A stretch of DNA of 64,000 bases from Pseudomonas arsenicoxydans (lineage in GTDB: Bacteria; Pseudomonadota; Gammaproteobacteria; Pseudomonadales; Pseudomonadaceae). Positions within the stretch are counted from its first letter, which is position 1, and the number at the start of each line of letters is the position of its first letter. Below the pieces are notes generated by a model. The model worked only from the letters and a program-made list of their open reading frames with translations. It made no database searches and was not told the origin of the DNA. The stretch lies in assembly GCF_006438915.1 (NCBI RefSeq), contig NZ_RCZE01000019.1:55852-119851 (forward strand), read 5' to 3'. This document shows positions 43,508-52,401 of this stretch, piece after piece. A program made the translations under genes and the position numbers.

Positions 43508-44989
43508 ATGATCCGCGAAGAATTCCTGCGTTTGGCCGCTGCCGGCTACAACCGCATCCCGCTTGCCTGCGAAACCCTGGCTGACTTCGACACGCCGCTG
43601 TCGATTTACCTGAAACTGGCCGACGAGCCAAACTCCTACCTGCTGGAATCGGTTCAGGGCGGGGAGAAGTGGGGCCGTTACTCGATTATCGGCCTGCCAT
43701 GCCGCACCGTGTTGCGGGTGCATGACCATCACGTCAGTGTGACCGTCGACGGCATCGAAACTGAAAGCCACGATGTCGAAGACCCACTGGCGTTCGTCGA
43801 AACCTTCAAGGCCCGTTACAACGTGCCGACCATCGCCGGCCTGCCGCGTTTCAACGGCGGCCTGGTGGGGTATTTCGGTTATGACTGCGTTCGGTATGTG
43901 GAGAAGCGCCTGGGCAAATGCCCGAACCCGGATCCACTGGGCGTGCCGGACATTCTGCTGATGGTCTCCGACGCGGTGGTGGTGTTCGACAACCTCGCCG
44001 GCAAGATGCACGCGATTGTGCTGGCCGACCCGGCGCAGGCCGGCGCTTTCGAACAAGGCCTGGAACGTCTGGAAGAACTGCTGGAAAAACTCCGCCAGCC
44101 GATCACGCCGCGCCGTGGCCTGGATTTCAGCAAGCAACAGTCGGCTGATCCGGTATTCCGTTCGAGTTTCACCCAGGACGATTACGAAAAAGCCGTCGAC
44201 ACCATCAAGGAATACATCCTGGCCGGCGACTGCATGCAGGTCGTGCCGTCCCAGCGCATGTCGATCGACTTCAAGGCTGCACCGATCGATCTGTACCGGG
44301 CGCTGCGCTGCTTCAACCCGACCCCTTACATGTACTTCTTCAACTTCGGCGACTTCCATGTCGTCGGCAGTTCACCGGAAGTGCTGGTGCGGGTCGAAGA
44401 CAACCTGATCACCGTGCGCCCGATTGCCGGCACCCGTCCACGCGGGGCCAACGAAGAGGCCGACCTGGCGCTGGAAAAAGACCTGCTGTCCGATGACAAG
44501 GAAATCGCCGAGCACTTGATGCTGATCGACCTCGGCCGTAACGACACCGGTCGGGTCTCGGAAATCGGTTCGGTGAAGCTCACCGAGAAAATGGTCATCG
44601 AGCGTTATTCCAACGTGATGCACATCGTGTCCAACGTCACCGGGCAATTGAAGGCCGGGCTGACGGCGATGGACGCGTTGCGGGCGATCCTGCCGGCGGG
44701 TACGTTGTCCGGTGCGCCGAAGATTCGCGCAATGGAAATCATCGACGAACTGGAACCGGTGAAACGCGGCGTCTACGGCGGTGCGGTCGGATACTTTGCC
44801 TGGAACGGCAACATGGACACCGCGATTGCGATCCGCACCGCGGTGATCAAAAACGGTGAACTGCACGTGCAGGCCGGTGGCGGCATCGTGGCCGACTCCG
44901 TACCGGCGCTGGAATGGGAAGAAACCCTGAACAAACGCCGCGCGATGTTCCGTGCCGTGGCCCTGGCCGAACAAACCCCGGACACCTGA
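43508..44989 (+). CDS. trpE: Anthranilate synthase component I
   Basis: With TrpG converts chorismate and glutamine to anthranilate, the first committed step of tryptophan synthesis. The 493-residue protein has the feedback-inhibition element LLESVQGGEKWGRYSIIG (about 39-56), GSSPEVLVR (about 288-296), and the catalytic GTLSGAPKIRAMEIIDELE region (about 399-417). Start ATG 43508 lies 71 bases after the gph stop, downstream of the leader hairpin. A REPIN and a terminator follow. trpG, trpD and trpC lie 2.5 kb downstream beyond the opposite-strand estA. Confidence 0.97.
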   Translation: MIREEFLRLAAAGYNRIPLACETLADFDTPLSIYLKLADEPNSYLLESVQGGEKWGRYSIIGLPCRTVLRVHDHHVSVTVDGIETESHDVEDPLAFVETFKARYNVPTIAGLPRFNGGLVGYFGYDCVRYVEKRLGKCPNPDPLGVPDILLMVSDAVVVFDNLAGKMHAIVLADPAQAGAFEQGLERLEELLEKLRQPITPRRGLDFSKQQSADPVFRSSFTQDDYEKAVDTIKEYILAGDCMQVVPSQRMSIDFKAAPIDLYRALRCFNPTPYMYFFNFGDFHVVGSSPEVLVRVEDNLITVRPIAGTRPRGANEEADLALEKDLLSDDKEIAEHLMLIDLGRNDTGRVSEIGSVKLTEKMVIERYSNVMHIVSNVTGQLKAGLTAMDALRAILPAGTLSGAPKIRAMEIIDELEPVKRGVYGGAVGYFAWNGNMDTAIAIRTAVIKNGELHVQAGGGIVADSVPALEWEETLNKRRAMFRAVALAEQTPDT

Positions 44990-45009
44990 ACCTGTGGGAG
45001 CGAGCCTTT

Positions 45010-45129
45010 GTGGCGAGGGGGCTTGCCCCCGTTCGGCTGCGCAGCAGTCGTAAAACCAGGCGACTCGATAAATCTGTAAGAGTGCGAGGGGCCGCTCCGC
45101 GACCCAACGGGGGCAAGCCCCCTCGCCAC
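45010..45129. repeat. REPIN of the second type after trpE
   Basis: GTGGCGAGGGGGCTTGCCCCC and its inverted partner GGGGGCAAGCCCCCTCGCCAC enclose an inner GGGGCCGCTCCGCGACCCA block, the same layout as at 38214-38324. A short GGGAGCGAGCC piece lies just before it. Confidence 0.85.
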
Positions 45130-45149
45130 AGTTAAGTATTCAGCACCAT

Positions 45150-45185
45150 AAAAAACGCGGTGCCTGTGAAGGCACCGCGTTTTTT
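45150..45185. terminator. Bidirectional terminator between trpE and estA
   Basis: ACGCGGTGCC and GGCACCGCGT form a perfect 10-base stem with a six-base loop, with A and T runs on the two sides. It serves convergent trpE and estA. Confidence 0.9.
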
Positions 45186-45198
45186 ATGGCCGATCGAT

Positions 45199-47109
45199 TT
45201 AGAAGTCCAACGCAACCCCTAAGTTGATCCCCTGCTGGGTAAAGTCGTCATCCTTGCGAATGTTGTAGCTGGCGCGCAGTGCCAGTTCCTTGGTGAGGTT
45301 GTGGCTCACCCCCAGGTTCACCCGGTTCAGGTTGGTTTGCGGGGTGTAGCCTTCCAGCGTGAACTGGTTGTTTGGCAGGCTGTTGAGGTTGATCGCCACG
45401 TCCTGGGTGTCGTCGTTGTACTCACGTTCGTGGGCCACTTCGCCAAATACCTGGGTTTGTGGGGTGATCTGGTATTTACCCTGCAAACCAATGCCCAATC
45501 GACGGGAAATACTTTCCTGATCGCCAAAAGTCAGCGCAGTAGAATCATTGCCGTCCTCTGTATAACCATCGACTTTCACCTTGGAGAAGTCAGCGCTGAC
45601 AAACGGCGACAGGTGCCAAGGGCTGCTGGCTTGCTGTGCAATGTCGTAACCGATGCGAGCGCTGAAGGCTTCGACGAAGCCACTGGTGTCGCCTTTTTCG
45701 CTGCGTTCATTGGCGCCCAGCTGGAATTTACGCTTGAGGCTGTCGTAATCCAGGTGTCCGGCGGTCAACGCCATGTCCGCCCAGATGCGGTTTTGTTGGT
45801 ACTGGGCGAATGCGGTACCCAGGTAAGTGTTGAGCTTGTAGTCGGAGTCGTTAGTCCCGGCTTCGAGTTTCTGGTTATAGAAACCGGCCGCTACGCCCAC
45901 GCGCCAGGCATCGTCGAGGCGATAGCTGCCGCCAATGTTCAGGTTGTAACCATTGCCGTCGGCGCTCGTGACGCTGTCCTGACCATCAAAGTCCTGATGC
46001 TGGCCACCGCCGGAAACAATGGCGCGCCACTGACCAACGTCCTGCCAATTCTCCCAGTCGGCCAGCCATTGGTTGCGCAGTTCATCCTGGTGCGCGCGCA
46101 AGGTGCCTTGGGCCATTTGCGGCAGCAGCGTCATCTCCCACGGCGCTGACAACAGCGAATAGGCGTAATCGGCAATCAGGCGTTGCCCGGCTTCGGTCGG
46201 GTGGACCGAGTCGTTGTAGATCAGCTTGGTCGGGTCGGGAGTGGCGCTGTTGATCCCGTAACGGGCGTTCTCGGTGCAGCCGCTGCCGCTGAAGCAGGTG
46301 GCGGTCAGGTTCTGGTCGGTCGCCAGGCCGAACTGCGCCGGGTTGGCGAACGCCTCTTTGAGAAGCACCGGAATATTGAGCGGGATGATTTCTGCATTGA
46401 TGTTCTGCAGTCGGCTGACCAACTCAGTGTTGAACTGGGCGCTGAGCTGGGAGGTGAACGCTTGCAGCGGGGAGCCGTTGAACGCTGGGGTGAAGCCGAT
46501 ATCCGGCAGCAGCCAGACCATGACGTATTTTGCGCCAGCGGTTTGCAGCGTCTGTACGCTATCAGCCAATCGGTCGGCGGCGGCACTGGCCTGCGGCAGG
46601 CTGGTGACGCGGCCCTGCAGGAAGTCGTTACCGCCACCCGACAGGTAATACAGCGCGTTCGGGTCAGCGCGGAAGTTGTTCGACGGCAGGTACCCGGAAC
46701 GCACGCGATCACCGGTGTCGGACGTGGTGGTGATCGAATCGAGAATCTGATCGGTGCGATAACCGCCGACGGCCCAGTTGTTGCCATCGGGCTGGCCATT
46801 GCTGGCGCGCACTGCCGAATTCGATGACGCGGTCTGGTCTGCGGTGTACCCCAGTTTTCCACCCAGTATTTGCGTGGAGTTGAGCGAGCGGACTTCGCCG
46901 CTGCCATCCAGGTAAACCGGCCCCGTCCGGTTGGTGTAACGCTGAGTGGAACCAGCAGGCCCACCGGTGTCGGCAAAAGTACCCGCATCGTTGAGGCTGT
47001 CGCCGAAGACGACGAAATTGGTGTAGGGATTCGGTGCGGCGTACGCCTGAGCGCAGGCCATGGCGAGCAAGCATCCTGCGAGCGGTACAAACAACGTCTG
47101 TTTGATCAT
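45199..47109 (-). CDS. estA: Autotransporter GDSL esterase EstA
   Basis: An outer-membrane-anchored lipolytic enzyme; in P. aeruginosa EstA is linked to rhamnolipid production and motility. The 636-residue protein has a signal peptide (1-24, ending AYA), the GDSL esterase domain with nucleophile Ser38 in VFGDSLNDAG, GGGNDF (about 160) and DSVHPT near residue 300, then a C-terminal autotransporter barrel (about 375-636) ending in F. I choose ATG 47109; a codon six bases earlier is a less likely TTG. It sits on the opposite strand between trpE and trpGDC, which I recall being the case in some related pseudomonads. Confidence 0.93.
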   Translation of the reverse strand: MIKQTLFVPLAGCLLAMACAQAYAAPNPYTNFVVFGDSLNDAGTFADTGGPAGSTQRYTNRTGPVYLDGSGEVRSLNSTQILGGKLGYTADQTASSNSAVRASNGQPDGNNWAVGGYRTDQILDSITTTSDTGDRVRSGYLPSNNFRADPNALYYLSGGGNDFLQGRVTSLPQASAAADRLADSVQTLQTAGAKYVMVWLLPDIGFTPAFNGSPLQAFTSQLSAQFNTELVSRLQNINAEIIPLNIPVLLKEAFANPAQFGLATDQNLTATCFSGSGCTENARYGINSATPDPTKLIYNDSVHPTEAGQRLIADYAYSLLSAPWEMTLLPQMAQGTLRAHQDELRNQWLADWENWQDVGQWRAIVSGGGQHQDFDGQDSVTSADGNGYNLNIGGSYRLDDAWRVGVAAGFYNQKLEAGTNDSDYKLNTYLGTAFAQYQQNRIWADMALTAGHLDYDSLKRKFQLGANERSEKGDTSGFVEAFSARIGYDIAQQASSPWHLSPFVSADFSKVKVDGYTEDGNDSTALTFGDQESISRRLGIGLQGKYQITPQTQVFGEVAHEREYNDDTQDVAINLNSLPNNQFTLEGYTPQTNLNRVNLGVSHNLTKELALRASYNIRKDDDFTQQGINLGVALDF

Positions 47110-47266
47110 GAGCAAGTCCGTTTATTTATTGTTTTAGGAAAACGAAACGACAGTACCAAAAACTTTCGGCCTTTTGCCATCCGTCGCGAAGCCTTTGAGA
47201 GTTTCGCGAGCGGCAGCCCCGGCCATATTGCACGCTCTGCCCAGCTAAGTTACTGTGCCGAGACGT

Positions 47267-47353
47267 ATGAATGAGACCTTCCCCGTGTTGATCATCAGTA
47301 AACTCCTGGATCAAGTCATCAAGGCACACGCCCGCTGGCGTTGGCGCGCCTGA
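47267..47353 (+). CDS. Predicted tryptophan leader peptide upstream of trpG
   Basis: A 28-codon ORF from ATG 47267, or 22 codons from the GTG at 47285, ending SKLLDQVIKAHARWRWRA. Aligned with the last 22 residues of Gph it shares K-L, V-I-K-A and the whole ARWRWRA end, so the two are plainly copies of one leader. Tandem Trp codons close to the stop are typical of attenuation leaders. The hairpin CCGGC-CTC-GCCGG (47363-47375) starts nine bases after the stop, nearly the same spacing as before trpE. Attenuation of trpGDC has been described in P. putida. Too short for standard gene finders. Neither start has a strong ribosome site. Confidence 0.65.
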   Translation: MNETFPVLIISKLLDQVIKAHARWRWRA

Positions 47354-47519
47354 ATTCTTTTGCCGGCCTCGCCGGACCTGTACCGCTTTGCCTTCGTTAC
47401 CTGTTTGAAATGCCGCTTTGCTGGCGCTACCCCGGCACCTGACAAAGCGCAGCGCTCTGCGGGTCAATCATTCGAAGGCTGTCTTTAAAGTCAGTGAATT
47501 CAAGAGGTTCAAAAACGCC
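47354..47519 (+). promoter_or_regulatory. trpG leader region with candidate attenuator hairpin
   Basis: After the leader peptide the hairpin CCGGC-CTC-GCCGG (47363-47375) is followed by pyrimidine-rich sequence, without a clean T run, up to the trpG start at 47520. A further weak dyad, GCCGCTTTGCTGGCG, lies around 47411. The remaining part of the 410-base gap (47110-47266) holds the estA promoter side and shows nothing else I can name. Confidence 0.45.
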
Positions 47520-48113
47520 ATGTTGCTGATGATCGATAACTACGACTCCTTTACCTACAACGTTGTGCAGTACCTCGGTGAGCTCGGCTCCCAGGTCAAA
47601 GTCGTGCGCAACGATGAGCTGACCATCGCTGAAATCGAAGCCCTCAACCCAGAGCGCATCGTGGTATCCCCCGGTCCTTGCACCCCGACCGAAGCCGGGA
47701 TCTCGATTGAAGCGATCAAGCATTTCGCCGGCAAACTGCCGATTCTTGGCGTCTGCCTCGGCCACCAGTCCATCGGCCAGGCCTTTGGCGGTGATGTGGT
47801 TCGCGCCCGTCAAGTGATGCACGGTAAGACTAGCCCGGTATTCCATGAGGACAAGGGCGTATTTGAAGGCTTGAATCGCCCATTGACGGTTACCCGCTAT
47901 CATTCGCTGATCGTCAAACGTGAAACCTTGCCCGACTGCCTGGAGCTGACCGCCTGGACCCAACTTGAAGACGGTTCGGTCGACGAGATCATGGGCCTGC
48001 GCCACAAGACCCTGAATATCGAAGGCGTGCAGTTTCACCCCGAATCGATCCTCACCGAGCAGGGCCACGAACTGTTCGCCAACTTCCTCAAACAAACCGG
48101 CGGCACGCGCTAA
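47520..48113 (+). CDS. trpG: Anthranilate synthase component II (glutamine amidotransferase)
   Basis: Supplies ammonia from glutamine to TrpE. The 197-residue class I amidotransferase starts MLLMIDNYDSFTYN and shows the nucleophile Cys in GVCLGHQSIGQAFGG (about 77-91) and the His/Glu pair in GVQFHPESILTE (about 167-178). Start at ATG 47520; the frame is open upstream, but this is the conserved family start. Nine bases separate it from trpD. Confidence 0.97.
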   Translation: MLLMIDNYDSFTYNVVQYLGELGSQVKVVRNDELTIAEIEALNPERIVVSPGPCTPTEAGISIEAIKHFAGKLPILGVCLGHQSIGQAFGGDVVRARQVMHGKTSPVFHEDKGVFEGLNRPLTVTRYHSLIVKRETLPDCLELTAWTQLEDGSVDEIMGLRHKTLNIEGVQFHPESILTEQGHELFANFLKQTGGTR

Positions 48114-48122
48114 GGACTTTTC

Positions 48123-49172
48123 ATGAACATCAAGACAGCCCTGGGCCGTATCGTCGATCACCTCGACCTCAGCACCGATGAGATGCGCGATGTAATGCGC
48201 GAAATCATGACCGGCCAATGCACGGATGCACAGATCGGCGCCTTCATGATGGCGATGCGCATGAAGAGCGAGAGCATCGACGAAATCGTCGGCGCCGTGT
48301 CGGTCATGCGTGAGCTGGCGGACAAGGTCGAACTCAAGACCCTCGACGGCGTGGTCGATGTGGTCGGCACCGGCGGTGACGGTGCGAATATTTTCAACGT
48401 ATCGACCGCATCGTCGTTCGTCGTCGCAGCAGCCGGTTGCACCGTGGCCAAGCACGGTAACCGTGCGGTGTCGGGCAAAAGCGGCAGCGCGGATCTGTTG
48501 GAAGCGGCGGGCATCTACCTGAACCTGACGCCGGTTCAAGTCGCACGCTGCATCGACAACGTCGGCATCGGTTTCATGTTCGCCCAAACTCACCACAGTG
48601 CCATGAAGTATGCCGCCGGTCCGCGCAAGGAGCTTGGCCTGCGTACCCTGTTCAACATGCTCGGCCCGCTTACGAATCCGGCCGGCGTGAAACATCAGGT
48701 GGTGGGCGTGTTCAGTCAGGCGTTGTGCCGGCCATTGGCCGAAGTTCTGCAACGTCTGGGCAGCAAACATGTGCTGGTGGTGCATTCGAAAGATGGCCTG
48801 GACGAATTCAGCCTGGCTGCGCCGACCTTCGTGGCGGAATTGAAGAACAACCAGATCACCGAATATTGGGTCGAGCCCGAAGACCTGGGTATGAAGAGCC
48901 AGAGCCTGCACGGTCTGGCCGTGGAAAGCCCGGCGGCCTCGCTGGAGCTGATTCGCGATGCCTTGGGCAAACGCAAAACCGAAAGCGGTCAGAAAGCCGC
49001 CGAAATGATTATGCTCAATGCCGGTGCCGCGTTGTACGCCGCCGACCATGCAACCAGTTTGAAAGAAGGCGTTGCCCTGGCGCACGATGCGCTGCACACA
49101 GGCCTCGCTCGGGAGAAACTGGAGGAGTTGGGTGCATTTACCGCGGTATTCAAAGTGGAGAATGAGGGATGA
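48123..49172 (+). CDS. trpD: Anthranilate phosphoribosyltransferase
   Basis: Joins anthranilate to PRPP. The 349-residue protein has the PRPP-binding GTGGDGANIFNVSTA (about 82-96), KHGNRAVSGKSGSAD (about 110-124) and GPRKELGLRTLFN (about 163-175). Second gene of trpGDC; overlaps trpC by four bases. Confidence 0.97.
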   Translation: MNIKTALGRIVDHLDLSTDEMRDVMREIMTGQCTDAQIGAFMMAMRMKSESIDEIVGAVSVMRELADKVELKTLDGVVDVVGTGGDGANIFNVSTASSFVVAAAGCTVAKHGNRAVSGKSGSADLLEAAGIYLNLTPVQVARCIDNVGIGFMFAQTHHSAMKYAAGPRKELGLRTLFNMLGPLTNPAGVKHQVVGVFSQALCRPLAEVLQRLGSKHVLVVHSKDGLDEFSLAAPTFVAELKNNQITEYWVEPEDLGMKSQSLHGLAVESPAASLELIRDALGKRKTESGQKAAEMIMLNAGAALYAADHATSLKEGVALAHDALHTGLAREKLEELGAFTAVFKVENEG

Positions 49173-50005
49173 GTGTACCGACGGTTCTGGAAAACATTCT
49201 GGCGCGCAAGGTCCAGGAAGTCGCCGAGCGTAGCGCTCGTGTGAGCCTGGCCGAGCTGGAAAGTCTGGCCAAGGCGGCCGATGCACCCCGTGGTTTTGCC
49301 AAGGCATTGTTGGCGCAGGCCAAGCTCAAACAGCCAGCGGTAATTGCCGAAATCAAGAAAGCTTCGCCGAGCAAGGGCGTGATTCGCGAGAACTTCGTTC
49401 CCGCCGACATCGCCAAGAGCTACGAGAAGGGCGGGGCGACATGTTTGTCGGTGCTGACCGATATCGATTACTTCCAGGGCGCCGATGCGTATCTGCAACA
49501 GGCCCGGGCGGCGTGCAAACTGCCGGTGATCCGCAAGGACTTCATGATCGATCCTTACCAGATCGTCGAAGCGCGGGCGCTGGGCGCCGATTGCGTGTTG
49601 TTGATCGTCTCCGCGCTGGATGACGTGAAAATGGCCGAACTGGCTGCCGTGGCAAAAAGTATCGGCCTCGATGTGCTGGTGGAAGTTCACGACGGCGACG
49701 AGTTGGAGCGGGCCTTGAAAACCCTCGACACTCCGCTGGTCGGCATCAATAACCGCAACCTGCACACATTTGATGTCAGCCTGGAAACCACCCTCGACCT
49801 GTTGCCGCGCATCCCTCGTGATCGCTTGGTGATTACCGAAAGCGGCATTCTTCACCGCGCGGATGTCGAGCTGATGGAAATCAGCGACGTGTATGCGTTT
49901 CTGGTCGGCGAGGCGTTCATGCGCGCCGAAAGCCCGGGGACCGAGTTGCAGCGTCTGTTCTTTCCGGAGCGCGGTACCGCGGTGAGTGGTTCTACACTCG
50001 ACTGA
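49169..50005 (+). CDS. trpC: Indole-3-glycerol phosphate synthase
   Basis: Closes the indole ring in tryptophan synthesis. The 278-residue TIM barrel has AEIKKASPSKGVI (about 57-69), the catalytic Lys in VIRKDFMIDPYQ (about 117-128) and NNRNLHTFDVSLETT (about 190-204). Not fused to TrpF here. Translationally coupled to trpD and followed by a REPIN. Confidence 0.97.
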   Translation: MSVPTVLENILARKVQEVAERSARVSLAELESLAKAADAPRGFAKALLAQAKLKQPAVIAEIKKASPSKGVIRENFVPADIAKSYEKGGATCLSVLTDIDYFQGADAYLQQARAACKLPVIRKDFMIDPYQIVEARALGADCVLLIVSALDDVKMAELAAVAKSIGLDVLVEVHDGDELERALKTLDTPLVGINNRNLHTFDVSLETTLDLLPRIPRDRLVITESGILHRADVELMEISDVYAFLVGEAFMRAESPGTELQRLFFPERGTAVSGSTLD

Positions 50006-50031
50006 TTTCCGACAGGAAAACCGTGGTGCGC

Positions 50032-50115
50032 CCTTCGCGAGCAAGCCCGCTCCCACATTTGACTGGTGTTGTTCAATTGAACGCGGACTAATGTGGGAGC
50101 GGGCTTGCTCGCGAA
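50032..50115. repeat. REPIN after trpC
   Basis: CCTTCGCGAGCAAGCCCGCT and its inverted partner GGGAGCGGGCTTGCTCGCGA lie across about 35 bases, between trpC and the lipoate-ligase-like gene. Confidence 0.9.
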
Positions 50116-50161
50116 GAGGCCCTCAACATTTCCAAAAATTTCAAACTTTGCGGAGTACTCA

Positions 50162-50863
50162 ATGACCCAGCCGACCAATCTGACAATCGAAGTCGGCCTG
50201 CAAGCCGAACAGGATCTGCTGGCGTCGGTCTGTGCCGGCGACGCTGAATTTGGTCTGCTGTTCTGGCAACCCAATGACCGCGCCCTGGTCATGCCCCGAC
50301 GCCTGAATCGTCTACCCGGTTTTGAAGCAGCCTGCGAGGTCTCGGCGGCTGCCGGTTGGCCCGTGCTGTTGCGTGAGACTGGCGGTGAGCCAGTGCCGCA
50401 ATCGGCGTCCACTATAAACATCGCATTGGTCTACGCACCGCCACGCAGCGAAGGCGACCAAAATCGCATCGAAACCGCCTATCACCGGCTCTGCGATCCG
50501 ATCTGCCAGTTGCTGGATGAGCTGGGCGGCGTGTCGTCCCTCGGCGAAATCGAAGGTGCGTTCTGCGATGGCCGTTTCAACGTCAACCTAGATGGCCGAA
50601 AAATGGTCGGCACCGCTCAACGCTGGCGCCAGAGCAAGGGCGGCACGCGTCCGGTCGGATTGGTGCACGGTGCGCTGTTACTGGATAACGAGCGGGAATC
50701 GATGGTTGATGCGGTAAATCGTTTCAATGAAGCCTGCGGCCTGGAACAGCGGGTTCGCGCAGAAAGCCACATCGCCCTGCATGAGAAGTTCGCCGCGCCC
50801 GATGCGCTCGGGCGGCTTGACACACTTTATCGCCAGTTGCTGGCGGATATGTTCAAGGTTTAG
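50162..50863 (+). CDS. Lipoate-protein ligase A family protein
   Basis: A 233-residue protein of the biotin/lipoate protein ligase fold. LRETGGEPVPQSASTINIALVYA (about 73-95) stands where LplA has its lipoyl-AMP loop RRSSGGG, in a shortened, altered form. GRKMVGTAQRWRQ (about 145-157) supplies the expected lysine. It may join lipoate or octanoate to a carrier protein, or may have lost that activity; which is not clear from sequence. Start ATG 50162 behind GCGGAG. Its stop overlaps the vfr stop by four bases (convergent). P. aeruginosa has no such gene between trpC and vfr, as far as I recall. Confidence 0.72.
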   Translation: MTQPTNLTIEVGLQAEQDLLASVCAGDAEFGLLFWQPNDRALVMPRRLNRLPGFEAACEVSAAAGWPVLLRETGGEPVPQSASTINIALVYAPPRSEGDQNRIETAYHRLCDPICQLLDELGGVSSLGEIEGAFCDGRFNVNLDGRKMVGTAQRWRQSKGGTRPVGLVHGALLLDNERESMVDAVNRFNEACGLEQRVRAESHIALHEKFAAPDALGRLDTLYRQLLADMFKV

Positions 50864-51504
50864 CGCGTACCGAAGACCACCATGGTCTTGCCTTTGACGT
50901 CCACCAGGTTGCGTTCTTCCAGATCCTTGAGCACGCGACCGACCATCTCACGCGAACATCCGACAATCCGGCCGATTTCCTGACGGGTCACTTTGATCTG
51001 CATGCCGTCGGGGTGGGTCATCGCGTCCGGCTGCTTGCACAGTTCCAGCAGGCAACGAGCGACACGACCTGTCACGTCGAAGAACGCCAGGTCACCGACC
51101 TTGCGCGTGGTGTTGCGCAGGCGCTGTGCGATTTGTCCGCTGAGGACGTAAAGAATGTCCGGATCTTGCTGGGACAGCTCGCGGAATTTCGCGTAGCTGA
51201 TTTCCGCGACTTCGCATTCGATCTTGGCGCGCACCCAGGCGCTGCGTGCCTGTTCCAGGCCAGCTTGTTCGAACAGACCCAACTCACCGAAAAAGTCCCC
51301 GGCGTTCAGGTAGGCGATGATCATTTCACGACCATCGTCATCCTCGATCAGGATCGTGACCGAGCCTTTGATGATGAAGAACAGGGTTTCCGAGCGATCG
51401 CCCGCACAAATGATGTTGCTCTTGGCCGCATAGCGACGGCGCTGGCAATGCATCAACAACTTGTCGAGGTTTTTGATTTTGGGTATTGGGGTAATAGCAA
51501 CCAT
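50860..51504 (-). CDS. vfr: Cyclic-AMP receptor family regulator Vfr
   Basis: The Pseudomonas CRP homologue, a global regulator responding to cAMP. The 214-residue protein starts at ATG 51504 (MVAITPIPK), as in P. aeruginosa Vfr; the frame is open eight codons further without a likely start. The cyclic-nucleotide pocket has GDFFGELGLFE (about 73-83) and RSAWVRAK; the C-terminal helix-turn-helix is TRQEIGRIVGCSREMVGRVLK (about 173-193). Diverges from the OsmC gene across about 235 bases. Confidence 0.95.
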   Translation of the reverse strand: MVAITPIPKIKNLDKLLMHCQRRRYAAKSNIICAGDRSETLFFIIKGSVTILIEDDDGREMIIAYLNAGDFFGELGLFEQAGLEQARSAWVRAKIECEVAEISYAKFRELSQQDPDILYVLSGQIAQRLRNTTRKVGDLAFFDVTGRVARCLLELCKQPDAMTHPDGMQIKVTRQEIGRIVGCSREMVGRVLKDLEERNLVDVKGKTMVVFGTR

Positions 51505-51740
51505 GGTTGTATCCCGAAAAGACGTCACGGTGTGTGTTTGATTTTCTTATGAGTCGCCGACAATGGCCAAGCAAAGCTGGCTATGCGCCAGCGAATTGGC
51601 GTCAGCTTAACAGACACTTCCTGCAATATTCGAGAATTTACCTACAGCGCAGAGGCTTGCGTCCTAGGAAGGCGAGGCACCGTCAATCAAGGGCCCTGTG
51701 CTAAGCTGGCGACCCTTTTTTAGACAGTGGAGTCTTGGCG

Positions 51741-52163
51741 ATGAAGGCACGCATCCAATGGGCTGGCGAAGCCATGTTCCTCGGTGAATCCGGCAGCGGT
51801 CATGTCGTGGTCATGGACGGTCCGCCCGATGCCGGCGGTCGCAACCTGGGTGTCCGGCCAATGGAAATGCTCCTGCTCGGTGTCGGCGGTTGCAGCAATT
51901 TCGACGTGGTCAGCATCCTCAAGAAGTCCCGTCAGGCCGTCGAAAGCTGCGAAGCCTTCCTCGAAGCCGAGCGTGCGACCGAGGACCCCAAGGTCTTCAC
52001 CAAGATTCACATGCACTTCGTGGTCAAGGGTCGCGGGCTGAAAGAAGCCCAGGTCAAGCGCGCCATCGAGCTGTCGGCGGAGAAGTATTGCTCGGCCTCG
52101 ATCATGCTCGGCGCAGCTGGCGTGGCGATTACCCACGACTACGAGATCATCGAACTCGGTTGA
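51741..52163 (+). CDS. OsmC family protein
   Basis: A 140-residue protein of the OsmC/Ohr superfamily, many of which reduce organic peroxides through a cysteine pair. Here LLLGVGGCSNFDVVSIL (about 45-61) carries the first cysteine and EKYCSASIML (about 115-124) the second. This layout is closer to the YhfA subgroup than to Ohr. Start ATG 51741 with TGGAG eight bases upstream; a TTG six bases earlier is less likely. Next to vfr as in P. aeruginosa (PA0653). Confidence 0.88.
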   Translation: MKARIQWAGEAMFLGESGSGHVVVMDGPPDAGGRNLGVRPMEMLLLGVGGCSNFDVVSILKKSRQAVESCEAFLEAERATEDPKVFTKIHMHFVVKGRGLKEAQVKRAIELSAEKYCSASIMLGAAGVAITHDYEIIELG

Positions 52164-52401
52164 GCCGACATTCAACTATCATAAAAGCGGTGCAGACTCT
52201 GGCGAACCCAAGCTGACGTCTGCATAATGCGCCACTTTTTTCAGGGTAGTGGTCCGTCAACCGACAGGCCGCGCCCCCGAACAGACAACCAAAATCGCCA
52301 TCGCGAAGAGGTGTTAACCGTCCTACGCAGGTGCGTTGTTCGCATTTGACGGGCATGCTTGATCACGCGGCCGGGCCGCAATACATAGAGAGTTTTTAAC
52401 G

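Noticed and set aside
47427..49307. Open frame of 626 codons antisense to trpG-trpD
   Set aside because: Covers two certain genes and has no domain; a GC-rich shadow.
51505..51740. CRP/Vfr-type site in the vfr-osmC intergenic region
   Set aside because: A TGTG...TGAG-like stretch near 51525-51550 is too far from the consensus to call.
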